In this document: positions 48,067-57,481 of the stretch, piece by piece
How the letters are laid out: each line of letters starts with the position of its first letter
Numbering within the stretch: position 1 is the stretch's first letter
Source: Halomonas binhaiensis
GTDB lineage: Bacteria; Pseudomonadota; Gammaproteobacteria; Pseudomonadales; Halomonadaceae
Direction: 5' to 3'
Length of the DNA: 64,000 nucleotides
Assembly (NCBI RefSeq): GCF_008329985.2
Contig: NZ_CP038437.2
Span: 4,712,001-4,776,000, forward strand
Position numbers and translations under genes: made by a program
The notes under the pieces: model-generated
Told to the model about the DNA's origin: nothing
Seen by the model: only the letters and a program-made list of their open reading frames with translations
Database searches by the model: none

Positions 48067-48583
48067 GTGTTGAAGACGCCAGGCACAGGTAGTGACTACC
48101 AGTGCTTGTCAGGGTCGACTGGACCAGATGTACCTGATCGTAATGCCAGCGCAGGCCACCCTCGGGGAGATGGGTGGCCTGCAGCACTGGCGAATGCACT
48201 TTGCGCAATAAAGAAATATGCGGCATGAAGTGACGGTGTGGCTGATGGGCTATGCCCATGCTGCTGAGCGTTCTGGATAGCCCGGCCCGCAGCTCCAACA
48301 GCGTATCGGGTGGGTGCTGCGGGCCAATCCAGACAATGCCAGGTCTTGTGAACTGCCCCAGGTGATCCAGCTCGAGGCTGGAGGGAAAGACTTCCAGGTT
48401 GTGCAGCCAGGCGGTGAGGCGTTCTGAAGTCTCGCTATCCTGTTCGCCGAGAAATGCCAGGGTCAGGTGGAGGTTGGTGTCCGGGATGCGGCGCCCGCCT
48501 AATTCAGCCTGCAGTCTGTCCGCCAATGCTCCCAGGCGCTGGCGAAAGGCGAGTGGTGGTGTCAGGGCCAGAAACAGTCGCAT
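48053..48583 (-). CDS. thpR: RNA 2',3'-cyclic phosphodiesterase ThpR (LigT family)
   Basis: A 2H phosphoesterase of 176 residues that opens 2',3'-cyclic phosphates on RNA. The two catalytic H-x-T/S-x motifs are HLTL (39-42) and HISL (122-125). The opening RLFLALTPP is typical. It reads toward the SDR gene. The last codons lie in the 19-bp repeat. Confidence 0.9.
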   Translation of the reverse strand: MRLFLALTPPLAFRQRLGALADRLQAELGGRRIPDTNLHLTLAFLGEQDSETSERLTAWLHNLEVFPSSLELDHLGQFTRPGIVWIGPQHPPDTLLELRAGLSRTLSSMGIAHQPHRHFMPHISLLRKVHSPVLQATHLPEGGLRWHYDQVHLVQSTLTSTGSHYLCLASSTLSRR

Positions 48584-48796
48584 GGGAAATACTCGACACC
48601 CAGGAATATGACAAAGGCCTGTGCGCCAAAGGCGGCGGCGTGATGCCGCGAGCCATTCCCAGACAGCGATGGATCAATAGAAGGCTGGTTGCCGTCGGAA
48701 CACAACTGACCGAAACCTGCATGCAGGGATAAGCTTACATGCAGGTCAGCGGGGGCCGCGAGTACCGTCGGCAGCCAGCGCTTGTCAGCGGTAGAG

Positions 48797-49186
48797 TCAG
48801 TCGCCGATGACCATGACCGCTTCAGCTTCCACCTGAACGCCCTTCGGCAGTTCGCGGACACCCACAGCGGCGCGGGCCGGATACGGTTGCTGGAAGTACT
48901 CTTCCATTATCTTGTTGACGATGGCGAACTGGCTCAGGTCGACCAGATAGAGGTTGAGCTTGACGATGTCCTGCAGAGAACCAGCTGCTTCTTCACAGAC
49001 TGCCTTGAGGTTGGCGAAGACCTGGCGAGCCTGGGCTTCAAAGTCCTCGGAAACAACTTCCATGGTGGCGGGGTCGAGAGGAATCTGGCCAGACATGTAC
49101 ACGGTATTGCCGGCCTTCACGGCCTGGGAGTAAGGACCGATGGCGGCAGGGGCCTTGTCGGTATTGATGATGGCCTTGTTACTCAT
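48797..49186 (-). CDS. ridA: RidA family enamine/imine deaminase
   Basis: A 129-residue RidA/YjgF protein that hydrolyses reactive enamines such as 2-aminoacrylate from PLP enzymes. Family residues seen are [32 protein letters not shown] and the substrate-binding arginine in [14 protein letters not shown], ending VEAEAVMV. It lies downstream of spoT, separated by a strong terminator, so it probably has its own promoter in the 40 bp between. Confidence 0.94.
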   Translation of the reverse strand: MSNKAIINTDKAPAAIGPYSQAVKAGNTVYMSGQIPLDPATMEVVSEDFEAQARQVFANLKAVCEEAAGSLQDIVKLNLYLVDLSQFAIVNKIMEEYFQQPYPARAAVGVRELPKGVQVEAEAVMVIGD

Positions 49187-49225
49187 TGTTTGCTCCTTGA
49201 AGGATGCCGATGGAGGTCGGCAGCG

Positions 49226-49270
49226 AAAAAAACATCGCCCCGGCCATCGCCACAGCGATAGCCGGGGCAG
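49226..49270 (-). terminator. Terminator of the gmk-rpoZ-spoT operon
   Basis: On the minus strand TGCCCCGGCTATCGC pairs with GCGATGGCCGGGGCG around TGTG, one mismatch, then a T-run (six A at 49227-49232 on the plus strand). Confidence 0.85.
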
Positions 49271-49278
49271 TGGTTTTA

Positions 49279-51414
49279 TCAGTTACCTAATCGAGTGATC
49301 TTGCCGATATGGGACAAGTTGCGTAGTCGCTTGATGATACGGGCCAGATGAATGCGGTCGCGAACCAGGAGCGTCAGATTGACGATCGCCAGGCGCGCGT
49401 CACGCTCTTCGATACCGATTCTTTCGATGTTGGCATCGGCATCGGTGATCAAGCCAGCCAATTCGGCTACCAGACCACGGCGGCTCTCGACTTCCAGGCG
49501 CAGGGCGACAGGGAAATCTTCGTCAATGTCGTCGGACCAGCTCAAGGAGAACAGCTTTTCGGGATCGCCCTTGAGCTCATGCAGATTACGACATTCGGCG
49601 CGATGCACCACAATCCCCTTGCCTACTGACAAGTGGCCCACTACGGGGTCGCCTGGCAAGGGGTGGCAGCAGCGAGCAAATTTGATGACCAGGCCTTCGG
49701 TACCGCTGATGGTGATCGGCCCATGAACTGCCGGATGGGCAGCGTCACCGTCGATGGCTTCGCCGCGATGTAGCTCGACCAGGTGCCGTGCGATCACATG
49801 AGTGACGCGGTTACCGAGACCGATGGCTTCCAGCAGCGTATCACTGTCCTTGAGATCCAGCTCGCTGAGCAGCTGGTCCATGGTGGCTTCGGTTATCTCT
49901 TCGAAGTTGATGTCGAACTCGGCCAGGGACTTGGTCAGCAGGCGCCGCCCCAGTTGAACCGCCTCTGTATGCTGGCGGTGCTTGAGGGCATGGCGAATGG
50001 CCGAGCGCGCCTTGGCCGTGACAACGAAGTTGAGCCAGGAAAGGTTTGGTTTGCCACCCGGAGAAGTGATGATTTCCAGAGTCTGGCCGCTTTCCAGGCG
50101 AGATGACAAGGGTGCCAGATGCCGATCGATGCGACAGGCAATACAGCTATTGCCGATCTCGGTATGCACGGCATAGGCGAAGTCGACCACGGTTGCGCCC
50201 TGAGGCAGCTCCATGATGTCGCCTTTTGGCGTGAACACGTAGATATCGTCCGGGAAAAGGTCGTTCTTGACGTGCTCGATGAACTCCAGGGAATCGCCGG
50301 CGTGGCGCTGCATCTCGAGCAGGCCCTTGACCCACTGCCGGGCCCTGGCGCGGCTGCCTTCCGCGATGGGCTTGTCAGTCTGGCCAGCCTTGTACAGCCA
50401 ATGCGCGGCAATGCCGTTATTGGCCATGGCTTCCATTTCCCGCGTACGAATCTGTACTTCGATCGGCATGCCACTGGCACCAAACAGCGTGGTATGCAGG
50501 CTCTGGTAGCCGTTGGCCTTGGGAATGGCGATGTAGTCCTTGAAACGCCCTGGCACCGGCTTGTACAGGTTGTGCACCATCCCCAGGATGCGATAGCAGC
50601 TGTCCACGTCATCAGCGATGATGCGAAAGCCGAACACATCCATGATTTCAGCAAAGGATTTGCGTTGATCACGCATCTTGCGATAGATCGATAGCAAATG
50701 CTTCTGACGCCCGATGACTGTGCCCTTGAGCCCATCTTCATCCAGGCGAGACTGGATTGCATTCTGTACTTGGCGAATGGCCGAACGGCGATTGCCACGA
50801 GCACTGGCTACCGCACGCTTGATACGTTCGGCACGCATCGGATGAATGGCCTGAAATGACAGGTCTTCAAGCTCGACACGGATGGTGTTGATGCCCAGGC
50901 GGCTGGCAACCCGGGCATAGATCTCCAGGGTCTCGCGGGCGATGCGGCGCTTCTTGTCGGGACGCAGTGCCCCTAGCGTGCGCATGTTGTGCAGGCGATC
51001 AGCAAGCTTGACGATGATCACGCGGATATCCCGTGACATCGCCAGCACCATCTTCTGGAAGTTTTCGGCCTGGGCGACGGCCTTGTCCTCGAAGGTGATC
51101 TGAGTCAGCTTCGAGACGCCATCAACCAGCTCTGCCACGGGCTCACCGAACTGCTGAGCCAGCGCTTCCTTGGATACTCCAGTGTCTTCGATGACGTCAT
51201 GCAGCATGGCAGCCATCAGGCTCTGATGGTCCATGTGCATGTTGGCCAGAATATTGGCAACCGCCAGCGGGTGAGTCACATAGGGCTCACCAGAACGGCG
51301 CTTCTGCCCATCATGGGCCTGCTCGGCATAGTAAAAGGCACGCCTGACCTGCTTAATTTCTTCGGCGGGCAGGTAGCCCCCGAGGCGGTCGGACAGATCA
51401 TCGATGGTGAACAT
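49279..51414 (-). CDS. spoT: Bifunctional (p)ppGpp synthetase/hydrolase SpoT
   Basis: The stringent-response enzyme, 711 residues, that makes and degrades (p)ppGpp. The HD hydrolase motif (HDVIEDT from 72) and RLHNMRTL indicate an active hydrolase. The synthetase domain holds the [16 protein letters not shown] and GYQSLHT regions, followed by the TGS domain ([25 protein letters not shown]) and a C-terminal ACT domain. It ends the gmk-rpoZ-spoT operon. Confidence 0.96.
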   Translation of the reverse strand: MFTIDDLSDRLGGYLPAEEIKQVRRAFYYAEQAHDGQKRRSGEPYVTHPLAVANILANMHMDHQSLMAAMLHDVIEDTGVSKEALAQQFGEPVAELVDGVSKLTQITFEDKAVAQAENFQKMVLAMSRDIRVIIVKLADRLHNMRTLGALRPDKKRRIARETLEIYARVASRLGINTIRVELEDLSFQAIHPMRAERIKRAVASARGNRRSAIRQVQNAIQSRLDEDGLKGTVIGRQKHLLSIYRKMRDQRKSFAEIMDVFGFRIIADDVDSCYRILGMVHNLYKPVPGRFKDYIAIPKANGYQSLHTTLFGASGMPIEVQIRTREMEAMANNGIAAHWLYKAGQTDKPIAEGSRARARQWVKGLLEMQRHAGDSLEFIEHVKNDLFPDDIYVFTPKGDIMELPQGATVVDFAYAVHTEIGNSCIACRIDRHLAPLSSRLESGQTLEIITSPGGKPNLSWLNFVVTAKARSAIRHALKHRQHTEAVQLGRRLLTKSLAEFDINFEEITEATMDQLLSELDLKDSDTLLEAIGLGNRVTHVIARHLVELHRGEAIDGDAAHPAVHGPITISGTEGLVIKFARCCHPLPGDPVVGHLSVGKGIVVHRAECRNLHELKGDPEKLFSLSWSDDIDEDFPVALRLEVESRRGLVAELAGLITDADANIERIGIEERDARLAIVNLTLLVRDRIHLARIIKRLRNLSHIGKITRLGN

Positions 51415-51478
51415 ACGGCGTGCCCTGATCTAGATGAGGGTCCCTCAAGTGCTCTCACTCAAGAACAAATGGTGGACA

Positions 51479-51736
51479 TCACTCCTCGGCGGGCGAGGCC
51501 GTATAGGCAGGGCGGAAGCTGCGTGGTGCTTCGACAGGTTCATCGAGAACGCTGTCATCGATCAGGCCATCGGCGATTTCCCGCAGTGCCATGACCGTGG
51601 GCTTATCGTTTTCCCAGGGCAGCAAGGCATCGCGGGAGCCGCGAGACAGCTGACGTGAGCGCCGGGAGGAAATCATCACCAGCTTGAAGCGGTTTTCTAC
51701 GTGTTCCAGACAATCTTCAACGGTAACTCGCGCCAT
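51479..51736 (-). CDS. rpoZ: RNA polymerase omega subunit
   Basis: An 85-residue omega subunit. The chosen ATG at 51736 begins MARVTVEDC, the standard N-terminus, with AGGAAG upstream. The conserved core [16 protein letters not shown] and [13 protein letters not shown] is intact. A longer frame upstream has no ribosome-binding site. It lies between gmk and spoT as in most gammaproteobacteria. Confidence 0.95.
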   Translation of the reverse strand: MARVTVEDCLEHVENRFKLVMISSRRSRQLSRGSRDALLPWENDKPTVMALREIADGLIDDSVLDEPVEAPRSFRPAYTASPAEE

Positions 51737-51943
51737 GGGGCCCTTCCTGAAGTGACATGTAGTGTGTCTGGCAGGTGCCGATTTAACGAGCAACTTAACG
51801 AGCTATGCCCCGGCGGCGCGCAGCGCCCGGGGTTGCACCTGCGAAGAGACAGTCTAGATTACTTGAGTTCAGGCGGTTCTGACAAGATTCTGACGCCAGT
51901 CGACTGAGTGTTGTACAGCAAGGTGCCCCTGGTAAGGCGAAAA

Positions 51944-52582
<639 letters not shown>

Positions 52583-52715
52583 CTAGGGGTGAAGGGCGCG
52601 AAGTATCGCATAAAACCTTGAGAGACTGTAGCCAGGCTATCCTGGACTTGGTCAGAATGGACATGCTCAGAGCTCTGGCATAAGAACCAAGCCTGATATG
52701 CACAGGGAACAGCAC

Positions 52716-53384
52716 ATGCAGGGGATATTGCAAAGATGGGGCGCGGTCGGCATCGGGGTGCTGGTGCGTCTGCTGGCACGCCTGGTAACCGCTGCCAGGC
52801 CTGTATGGCAGGGCATTGAGCCATTGCCGAAGCAGCGAATCTATTACGCCAACCATGCCAGTCATGGTGATTTCGTACTGATCTGGATGACCTTGCCTCC
52901 ACGCCTGCGCGCGCAGACCCGCCCTGTGGCAGGTGCAGACTATTGGCAGACCTCTGCTATCCGTCGTTTCCTGATTCAAGATGTGTTCCACGCCGTATTG
53001 ATTGACCGTCGTCCTGAGCAGCGCCAAGACGATCCTCTTGAGCAGATGGGCAAGGTCCTGGAAGACGGGGATTCCCTGATTCTGTTTCCAGAAGGTACAC
53101 GTAATACTGGCGATACACCGCTGCTGCCATTCAAGTCTGGCCTTTACCATCTCGCGAAGGCTTATCCACAGGTGGAGCTGATTCCCGTGTGGATCGACAA
53201 TCTCAACCGCGTATTGCCCAAGGGCGAGATAGTCCCGGTTCCGTTGTTGTGCACTGTGACCTATGGCGCTCCCCTGGCACTTGAAGCAGGGGAGGACAAG
53301 GCTGTCTTTTTGGCCAGAGCTGAGCGGGCATTGCTTGCGCTTTCCAATTCGTCTGATCCGAGTGCCAGGGAGTGGACCCAATGA
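52716..53384 (+). CDS. PlsC-type lysophospholipid acyltransferase
   Basis: A membrane-associated acyltransferase of 222 residues. The catalytic NHxxxxD motif is NHASHGD (46-52) and the glycerol-phosphate loop is FPEGTR (124-129). The ATG at 52716 has AGGGA eight bases upstream. The ATG at 52698 has none. It heads an operon of four overlapping genes, all for phospholipid-type chemistry. It is likely a dedicated paralogue rather than the housekeeping PlsC. Confidence 0.85.
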   Translation: MQGILQRWGAVGIGVLVRLLARLVTAARPVWQGIEPLPKQRIYYANHASHGDFVLIWMTLPPRLRAQTRPVAGADYWQTSAIRRFLIQDVFHAVLIDRRPEQRQDDPLEQMGKVLEDGDSLILFPEGTRNTGDTPLLPFKSGLYHLAKAYPQVELIPVWIDNLNRVLPKGEIVPVPLLCTVTYGAPLALEAGEDKAVFLARAERALLALSNSSDPSAREWTQ

Positions 53385-54340
53385 TGGGCAATGTGATGGT
53401 TCCTGCTGGGCTTGTCACCCTGCTTGGTGTGATTGTGGGCATTCTGGTGTTGGCTAGCGTGACGGGCTATGTCCTGCAGCGGCGATTCTCGCCCCAGGGT
53501 GACAATGAGGTGATCGAGAACCTCAATCAGCGCATTCATTCCTGGTGGATCATGGCGATCCTGATGGGTGTGGCTCTGCTAGGGGGCCGCACGGGAGTCG
53601 TGTTGCTGTTTGCCTTTGCTTCCTTCTCTGCCCTGCGTGAATTCATCAGCCTGATACCTGCGCGGCGCGCTGATCACTGGACACTGGCCCTGGCATTTTT
53701 TGTCGTGCTGCCGGTTCAATATGTGTTCATCTGGCAGCAGTACTATGGCATGTACTCGATCTTCATTCCTGTCTATGCCTTCCTGTTATTGCCTGTGATC
53801 TCTACATTGCGTGGGGATAGCCACGGCTATCTCGAACGTGTCAGTGAAGTGCAGTGGGCATTGATGATCTGTGTCTTCTGCGTGTCCCACGTACCGGCAC
53901 TATTGAGCCTGGATATCCCGGGGTATGAGGGCCGCAATGTTCTGCTTATCGCCTTCTTGATCGTGGTAGTGCAGCTGAGCGATGTTCTCCAGTACGTTTG
54001 GGGCAAGCTGCTGGGGAGGCGCAAGATTGCTCCCAACCTGTCGCCATCCAAGACCCTGGAAGGCTTTGCTGGCGGGGTTCTCAGTGCCACTCTGGTGGGG
54101 GCTGTCCTGGCCTGGATGACCCCTTTCAGTGTGCTGCAAGCTGCTGTATTGGCACTGATGATTGCCCTGCTGGGCTTCTTCGGGGGGTTAGTGATGTCAG
54201 CGATCAAGCGAGACCGAGGTATCAAGGATTGGGGCCACCTGATCGAGGGGCACGGCGGCTTTATCGATCGCCTTGATTCTGTAGTGTTTTCTGCACCGAT
54301 CTTCTTTCATGTCGTGCGTTATTTCTGGTCGGCATCGTGA
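53381..54340 (+). CDS. CdsA-like phosphatidate cytidylyltransferase
   Basis: A 319-residue membrane protein that activates phosphatidic acid to CDP-diacylglycerol. About eight hydrophobic helices are followed by the CdsA signature S-K-T-L-E-G-F-x-G-G (SPSKTLEGFAGG, with KRDRGIKDWGHLIEGHGGFIDRLDSVVFSAP near the end), carrying the metal aspartates. The start was placed at the ATG at 53381, overlapping the acyltransferase stop by four bases and eight bases after AGGGAG. It is a second, operon-linked CdsA homologue, since housekeeping cdsA normally lies with dxr and rseP. Confidence 0.88.
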   Translation: MMGNVMVPAGLVTLLGVIVGILVLASVTGYVLQRRFSPQGDNEVIENLNQRIHSWWIMAILMGVALLGGRTGVVLLFAFASFSALREFISLIPARRADHWTLALAFFVVLPVQYVFIWQQYYGMYSIFIPVYAFLLLPVISTLRGDSHGYLERVSEVQWALMICVFCVSHVPALLSLDIPGYEGRNVLLIAFLIVVVQLSDVLQYVWGKLLGRRKIAPNLSPSKTLEGFAGGVLSATLVGAVLAWMTPFSVLQAAVLALMIALLGFFGGLVMSAIKRDRGIKDWGHLIEGHGGFIDRLDSVVFSAPIFFHVVRYFWSAS

Positions 54341-54744
54341 GAGCACGGCTTTCGAGCACGCCACTGCACATGCTGGTCGCCTTCATGGCCATGGGTGCCT
54401 GGGCGGCCTGGGCCAATCATGACCATGCAAGCTCACAGATGTGGCGGGCAGCATTGCTGCAGGGTGCCCTCTCTGCGCTGCTGACGCTGTATCTCAAGCG
54501 TGTTGTCGAGACCATCAATCGGCGTTGCGAAGGCGTTACGGCACTATGGTTGCCACCCCTGGTTGCTGTGGCAGGGTCGGCGGCCTTGCTGGTTGCTCTA
54601 CACCTGGTGGCAGGAACTCCTGCCATTGTTGCTACTGTGGCGGTGCCTCTGCTGGTATCGAGTAGCTATGTCTCCTTGTATAACCTGACGCTGGTACGAA
54701 ACCGGCGTCGTTCTCGGGGGAAATCCTTTGATGAAGAACGGTGA
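54337..54744 (+). CDS. Small membrane protein of the phospholipid operon, unknown function
   Basis: A 135-residue membrane protein with about four hydrophobic segments and a basic, soluble tail (NRRRSRGKSFDEER). The GTG start overlaps the previous stop by four bases (GTGA), so translation is probably coupled. I know no function. Position between CdsA-like and CDP-alcohol transferase genes suggests a partner in the same pathway. Confidence 0.72.
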   Translation: MRARLSSTPLHMLVAFMAMGAWAAWANHDHASSQMWRAALLQGALSALLTLYLKRVVETINRRCEGVTALWLPPLVAVAGSAALLVALHLVAGTPAIVATVAVPLLVSSSYVSLYNLTLVRNRRRSRGKSFDEER

Positions 54745-55405
54745 TCGGCGACCACTGGCCAGTCGCGATACTTCCTGGGCTCGAACCATCAGCCAGCGCC
54801 TCGCACGAACATCCATTACGCCTAACCAGGTCTCGCAACTGAGCATGGTTCTGGCGACGATAGCTGGTCTGGCGCTGTGGATATCCCATGGTGCCGAAGG
54901 TATCGGGCGAGTCCTGTTGCTGGTGGTTGCTGTACTGGGAATGCAGGGGCGGCTGCTGTGCAACCTTTTCGACGGCATGATCGCCATCGAATCCGGCAAG
55001 GCCTCACCGACAGGGGCTCTGTGGAATGAAGTGCCTGACCGGGTTTCAGATGCCGTCATTCTGGTGGGCGCTGGGCTGGCCATCGGCTCTCCGGCCCTGG
55101 GCTGGGCTGCCGCCGCGATGGCCATTCTGACGGCCTACGCGCGTGCTTTTGCCGACAGTCTCGGTCATCGTGGCGATTTCGGTGGTCCCATGGCCAAGCC
55201 TCAGCGCATGGCGGTACTGACAGCTGCTTGCATCATTGCTGTCTTCGCGCCTATGTGGGATTGGCGTGACGAACCATTATGGTTGGCGTTATGGGTCGTC
55301 ATCCTGGGCGGTGCCTTGACGGCCCTGCTGCGGGGACGACGCCTTCATCGGCATTTGCGGCAACAAGTGGCAAGGGGCTCCGATGAAAACAAAGATACCG
55401 CCTGA
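54731..55405 (+). CDS. CDP-alcohol phosphatidyltransferase with variant signature
   Basis: A 224-residue membrane enzyme of the CDP-alcohol phosphatidyltransferase family, which joins a CDP-lipid to an alcohol. The classical signature D..DG..AR........G...D...D is replaced by N..DG..AI........G...N...D (NLFDGMIAIESGKAS, GALWNEVPDRVSD). The first and third aspartates are Asn and the arginine is Ile. The N...D form resembles E. coli YnbA, but the Arg to Ile change goes further. The start at 54731 has a GGGGGAA site eight bases away. It overlaps the preceding gene by 14 bp. Confidence 0.82.
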   Translation: MKNGDRRPLASRDTSWARTISQRLARTSITPNQVSQLSMVLATIAGLALWISHGAEGIGRVLLLVVAVLGMQGRLLCNLFDGMIAIESGKASPTGALWNEVPDRVSDAVILVGAGLAIGSPALGWAAAAMAILTAYARAFADSLGHRGDFGGPMAKPQRMAVLTAACIIAVFAPMWDWRDEPLWLALWVVILGGALTALLRGRRLHRHLRQQVARGSDENKDTA

Positions 55406-55415
55406 TGGCGGTATC
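55384..55415 (-). terminator. Terminator of the MFS gene
   Basis: GATACCGCC (55394-55402) pairs perfectly with GGCGGTATC (55407-55415) around TGAT, which holds the stop codon of the plus-strand gene. On the minus strand it ends in TTTGTTTTC. A third GGCGGTATC copy at 55421-55429 allows an alternative fold. Confidence 0.7.
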
Positions 55416-55454
55416 CGGGTGGCGGTATCTGTGATGGAAGATGAACGCGACTGA

Positions 55455-56672
55455 CTAGTCGGCACTATCGCTCATCTTCAGCGCCTTGCGCCGGTCACTG
55501 CGCTTTTCCATGCGCAAGCCAATGTAGAACACCACGATTCCGCCAAGAGCCAGAGCTGCGCCGACCAGTCCACTGGATGACCAGGTGGCGCCGGCCTTGA
55601 TGGTCACGCCGGCCAGGTAGGCTCCGAGCGCATTGGCGCAATTGAAGGCTGCGTGGTTCATGGAGGCAGCCATGGTCTGGGCATCTCCGGCCACATCCAT
55701 CAAGCGGGTCTGCAGAGCAGGGCCAAGAGCCATACTGGTACCGACCAGGCCGACGAACAGAATACCGGTATAGAGGTTGTTGGCAGCAAAATAAAAGCCT
55801 GCCTGCACCAGCAGGCACCACAACAGGATGCGCGGCACAGCCTTCATCAGGTTCCTGTCCGCCAGGCGTGCCCCGATCAGGTTGCCAAGGATGCCGCCGA
55901 TACCAAAGATGGCCAGTACCCACGGGCCTACCACTTCAGGCATGTCGGCTTGAGTGCGCAGGGTCGGCACGACATAGCTGAAGACGGCAAACATGCCGCC
56001 GAAGCCGATGCTCGCCACTCCTAGCGTAAAGAGCACGCGTTGCTTGACCAAGGCAGTCAGCTCGCGTTTTGGGCTGGCCTCGACATCGTGAGGCTGGCGC
56101 GGCACGAACAGGCGGATCATGCCCATGGTGATGAACGCGATGATCCCGACGGCATGGAAGGCGAACTGCCACCCCATCCATTGACCAGCCCAGGTAGCCA
56201 GTGGCGCACCAATCACGATCGCTGTGGTCAAGCCCAACATGACCCTGCTGACAGCCCGTGCACGTTCTTCAATGGGGACCGCGGCAGCGGCTACCAGTGC
56301 GGCAACACCAAAATAGGCGCCATGGGGTAGTCCAGCGATAAAGCGGAGCGCGACGAAGGACCAGAAGCTTGGTGCCATTGCGCTGGCAATATTGCCAAGC
56401 GCAAACACCAGCATCAGGGATATCAGCAGTGTGCGTCGTGGCACTCGGGCTGCGAGCGCTGAAATCAGTGGCGCACCTACCACGACACCTAGTGCATACG
56501 CGGAAATGGCATAACCGACATCCGCAGCGCTGACGGAAAGGTCGCCTGCAACGCGCTCCATCAACCCCATGATGACGAATTCACTGGTACCGATACCAAA
56601 CCCACCGAGGGCCAGGGCGAGCTCTGCCAAGCGCGGGTAGCGTGCTCGGATGGCAGTAATCTTGAACGGCAT
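55455..56672 (-). CDS. MFS transporter, AraJ/DHA1-type exporter
   Basis: A 405-residue major-facilitator protein with 12 predicted helices. The N-terminal TSEFVIMGLMERVAGDLSVS and the loop motif LAARVPRRTLL resemble DHA1 sugar/drug exporters (AraJ, YdhP). The RBS is GGGAGG six bases upstream. It is monocistronic and has a convergent terminator with the phospholipid operon. The exported compound is unknown. Confidence 0.88.
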   Translation of the reverse strand: MPFKITAIRARYPRLAELALALGGFGIGTSEFVIMGLMERVAGDLSVSAADVGYAISAYALGVVVGAPLISALAARVPRRTLLISLMLVFALGNIASAMAPSFWSFVALRFIAGLPHGAYFGVAALVAAAAVPIEERARAVSRVMLGLTTAIVIGAPLATWAGQWMGWQFAFHAVGIIAFITMGMIRLFVPRQPHDVEASPKRELTALVKQRVLFTLGVASIGFGGMFAVFSYVVPTLRTQADMPEVVGPWVLAIFGIGGILGNLIGARLADRNLMKAVPRILLWCLLVQAGFYFAANNLYTGILFVGLVGTSMALGPALQTRLMDVAGDAQTMAASMNHAAFNCANALGAYLAGVTIKAGATWSSSGLVGAALALGGIVVFYIGLRMEKRSDRRKALKMSDSAD

Positions 56673-57075
56673 GATGACCTCCCGGCGCCGGATGGTGGCC
56701 AGAGATGATGATTGAAGGTGGTTAATTTACGACCAAAGTATAAGGCATGCAGAATGCCATTGCGAGAGACAAACAAGAAACTTGCCGCGTTCTGCAGGGT
56801 AAAAAGCTGTAATCCGCAGTTAATAGAACAGAAATGGTCCGTATCAGTATTTGATGTTGCGGGAAGTGCTTTGTTGGAAAAGTATGAAATATTCCGCAAT
56901 AGTCATGCTGTATGCAGCAGGTTGGCAATATTAGGGTGAATCTCGCTCGAGATGAAGTGGATTTTTTCAGGCACTTTTATACGGGTAAATGAGTCGCATG
57001 GAGTGAAGATCACTGGAAGCTGGCAGGAGTCACCACTGCTGAGTGAGCAAAGTTCCACTACCAGCGAGACCGAGC
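56673..57075 (+). other. Intergenic region between MFS and the small protein gene
   Basis: About 400 bp somewhat richer in A and T than its surroundings. It includes the divergent promoters of the MFS gene and the small-protein/protease pair. A 75-residue frame (56712-56939) lacks a ribosome-binding site and family features. I see no distinct repeat or operator. Confidence 0.4.
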
Positions 57076-57456
57076 ATGAGCAATGACCGCTTTTCTCCCG
57101 AGCAATTGGCGAGACAATGGGTGGAGATTCAGGAGCAGGAGCAGCCTGGCCATTGGGTATGGCGCGAGATATCAGCCGATATCGCCCCAAGGCGCCAGCC
57201 GCGTCGCCGCCTGTACCTGAATGCCGATGGTCATGCCATGCTGCTGAAAGGGGCCCCTGACGACAGGCTTGAATGCGAGTCTGAAGGACACTGGAGCTGT
57301 GTCGGTCAGGTGCTTAGCTTGACGTTGCCGGGGTGGGAGGGCGACTACCAGATCATCCAGGTAACAGCGGATACCCTTGTACTACAGTCACAACAACAGT
57401 CACAACAACAGTCACAACAGCAGTCACTCCAGCCAGGAGACGGTGGGGATCACTGA
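57076..57456 (+). CDS. Small beta-rich protein upstream of an M43 protease
   Basis: A 126-residue protein with no signal peptide or membrane segment. The body has regular W/G spacing (GHWVWREIS, RRRLYLNADGHAMLLKG, GHWSCVGQVLSLTL, YQIIQVTADTLVL), the look of a small beta-barrel of the lipocalin-like kind. The C-terminus is a low-complexity run of QSQQ encoded by a 12-bp tandem repeat (57385-57420). The ATG at 57076 was chosen. A GTG at 57043 is possible. It precedes the protease by 25 bp. I do not recognise the family. An inhibitor or chaperone of the protease is inferred. Confidence 0.6.
   Translation: MSNDRFSPEQLARQWVEIQEQEQPGHWVWREISADIAPRRQPRRRLYLNADGHAMLLKGAPDDRLECESEGHWSCVGQVLSLTLPGWEGDYQIIQVTADTLVLQSQQQSQQQSQQQSLQPGDGGDH
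57385..57427 (+). repeat. 12-bp tandem repeat encoding QSQQ
   Basis: Three copies of CAGTCACAACAA (the last with one A to G change), plus a partial fourth, in frame. Gain or loss of a unit keeps the frame and only changes the glutamine-rich tail length. Confidence 0.85.
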
Positions 57457-57481
57457 ACACGCAGATCAAAGGAGGATCATC

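Noticed and set aside
56712..56939. 75-residue frame between MFS and small protein genes
   Set aside because: No ribosome-binding site, no recognisable features, AT-rich intergenic composition.
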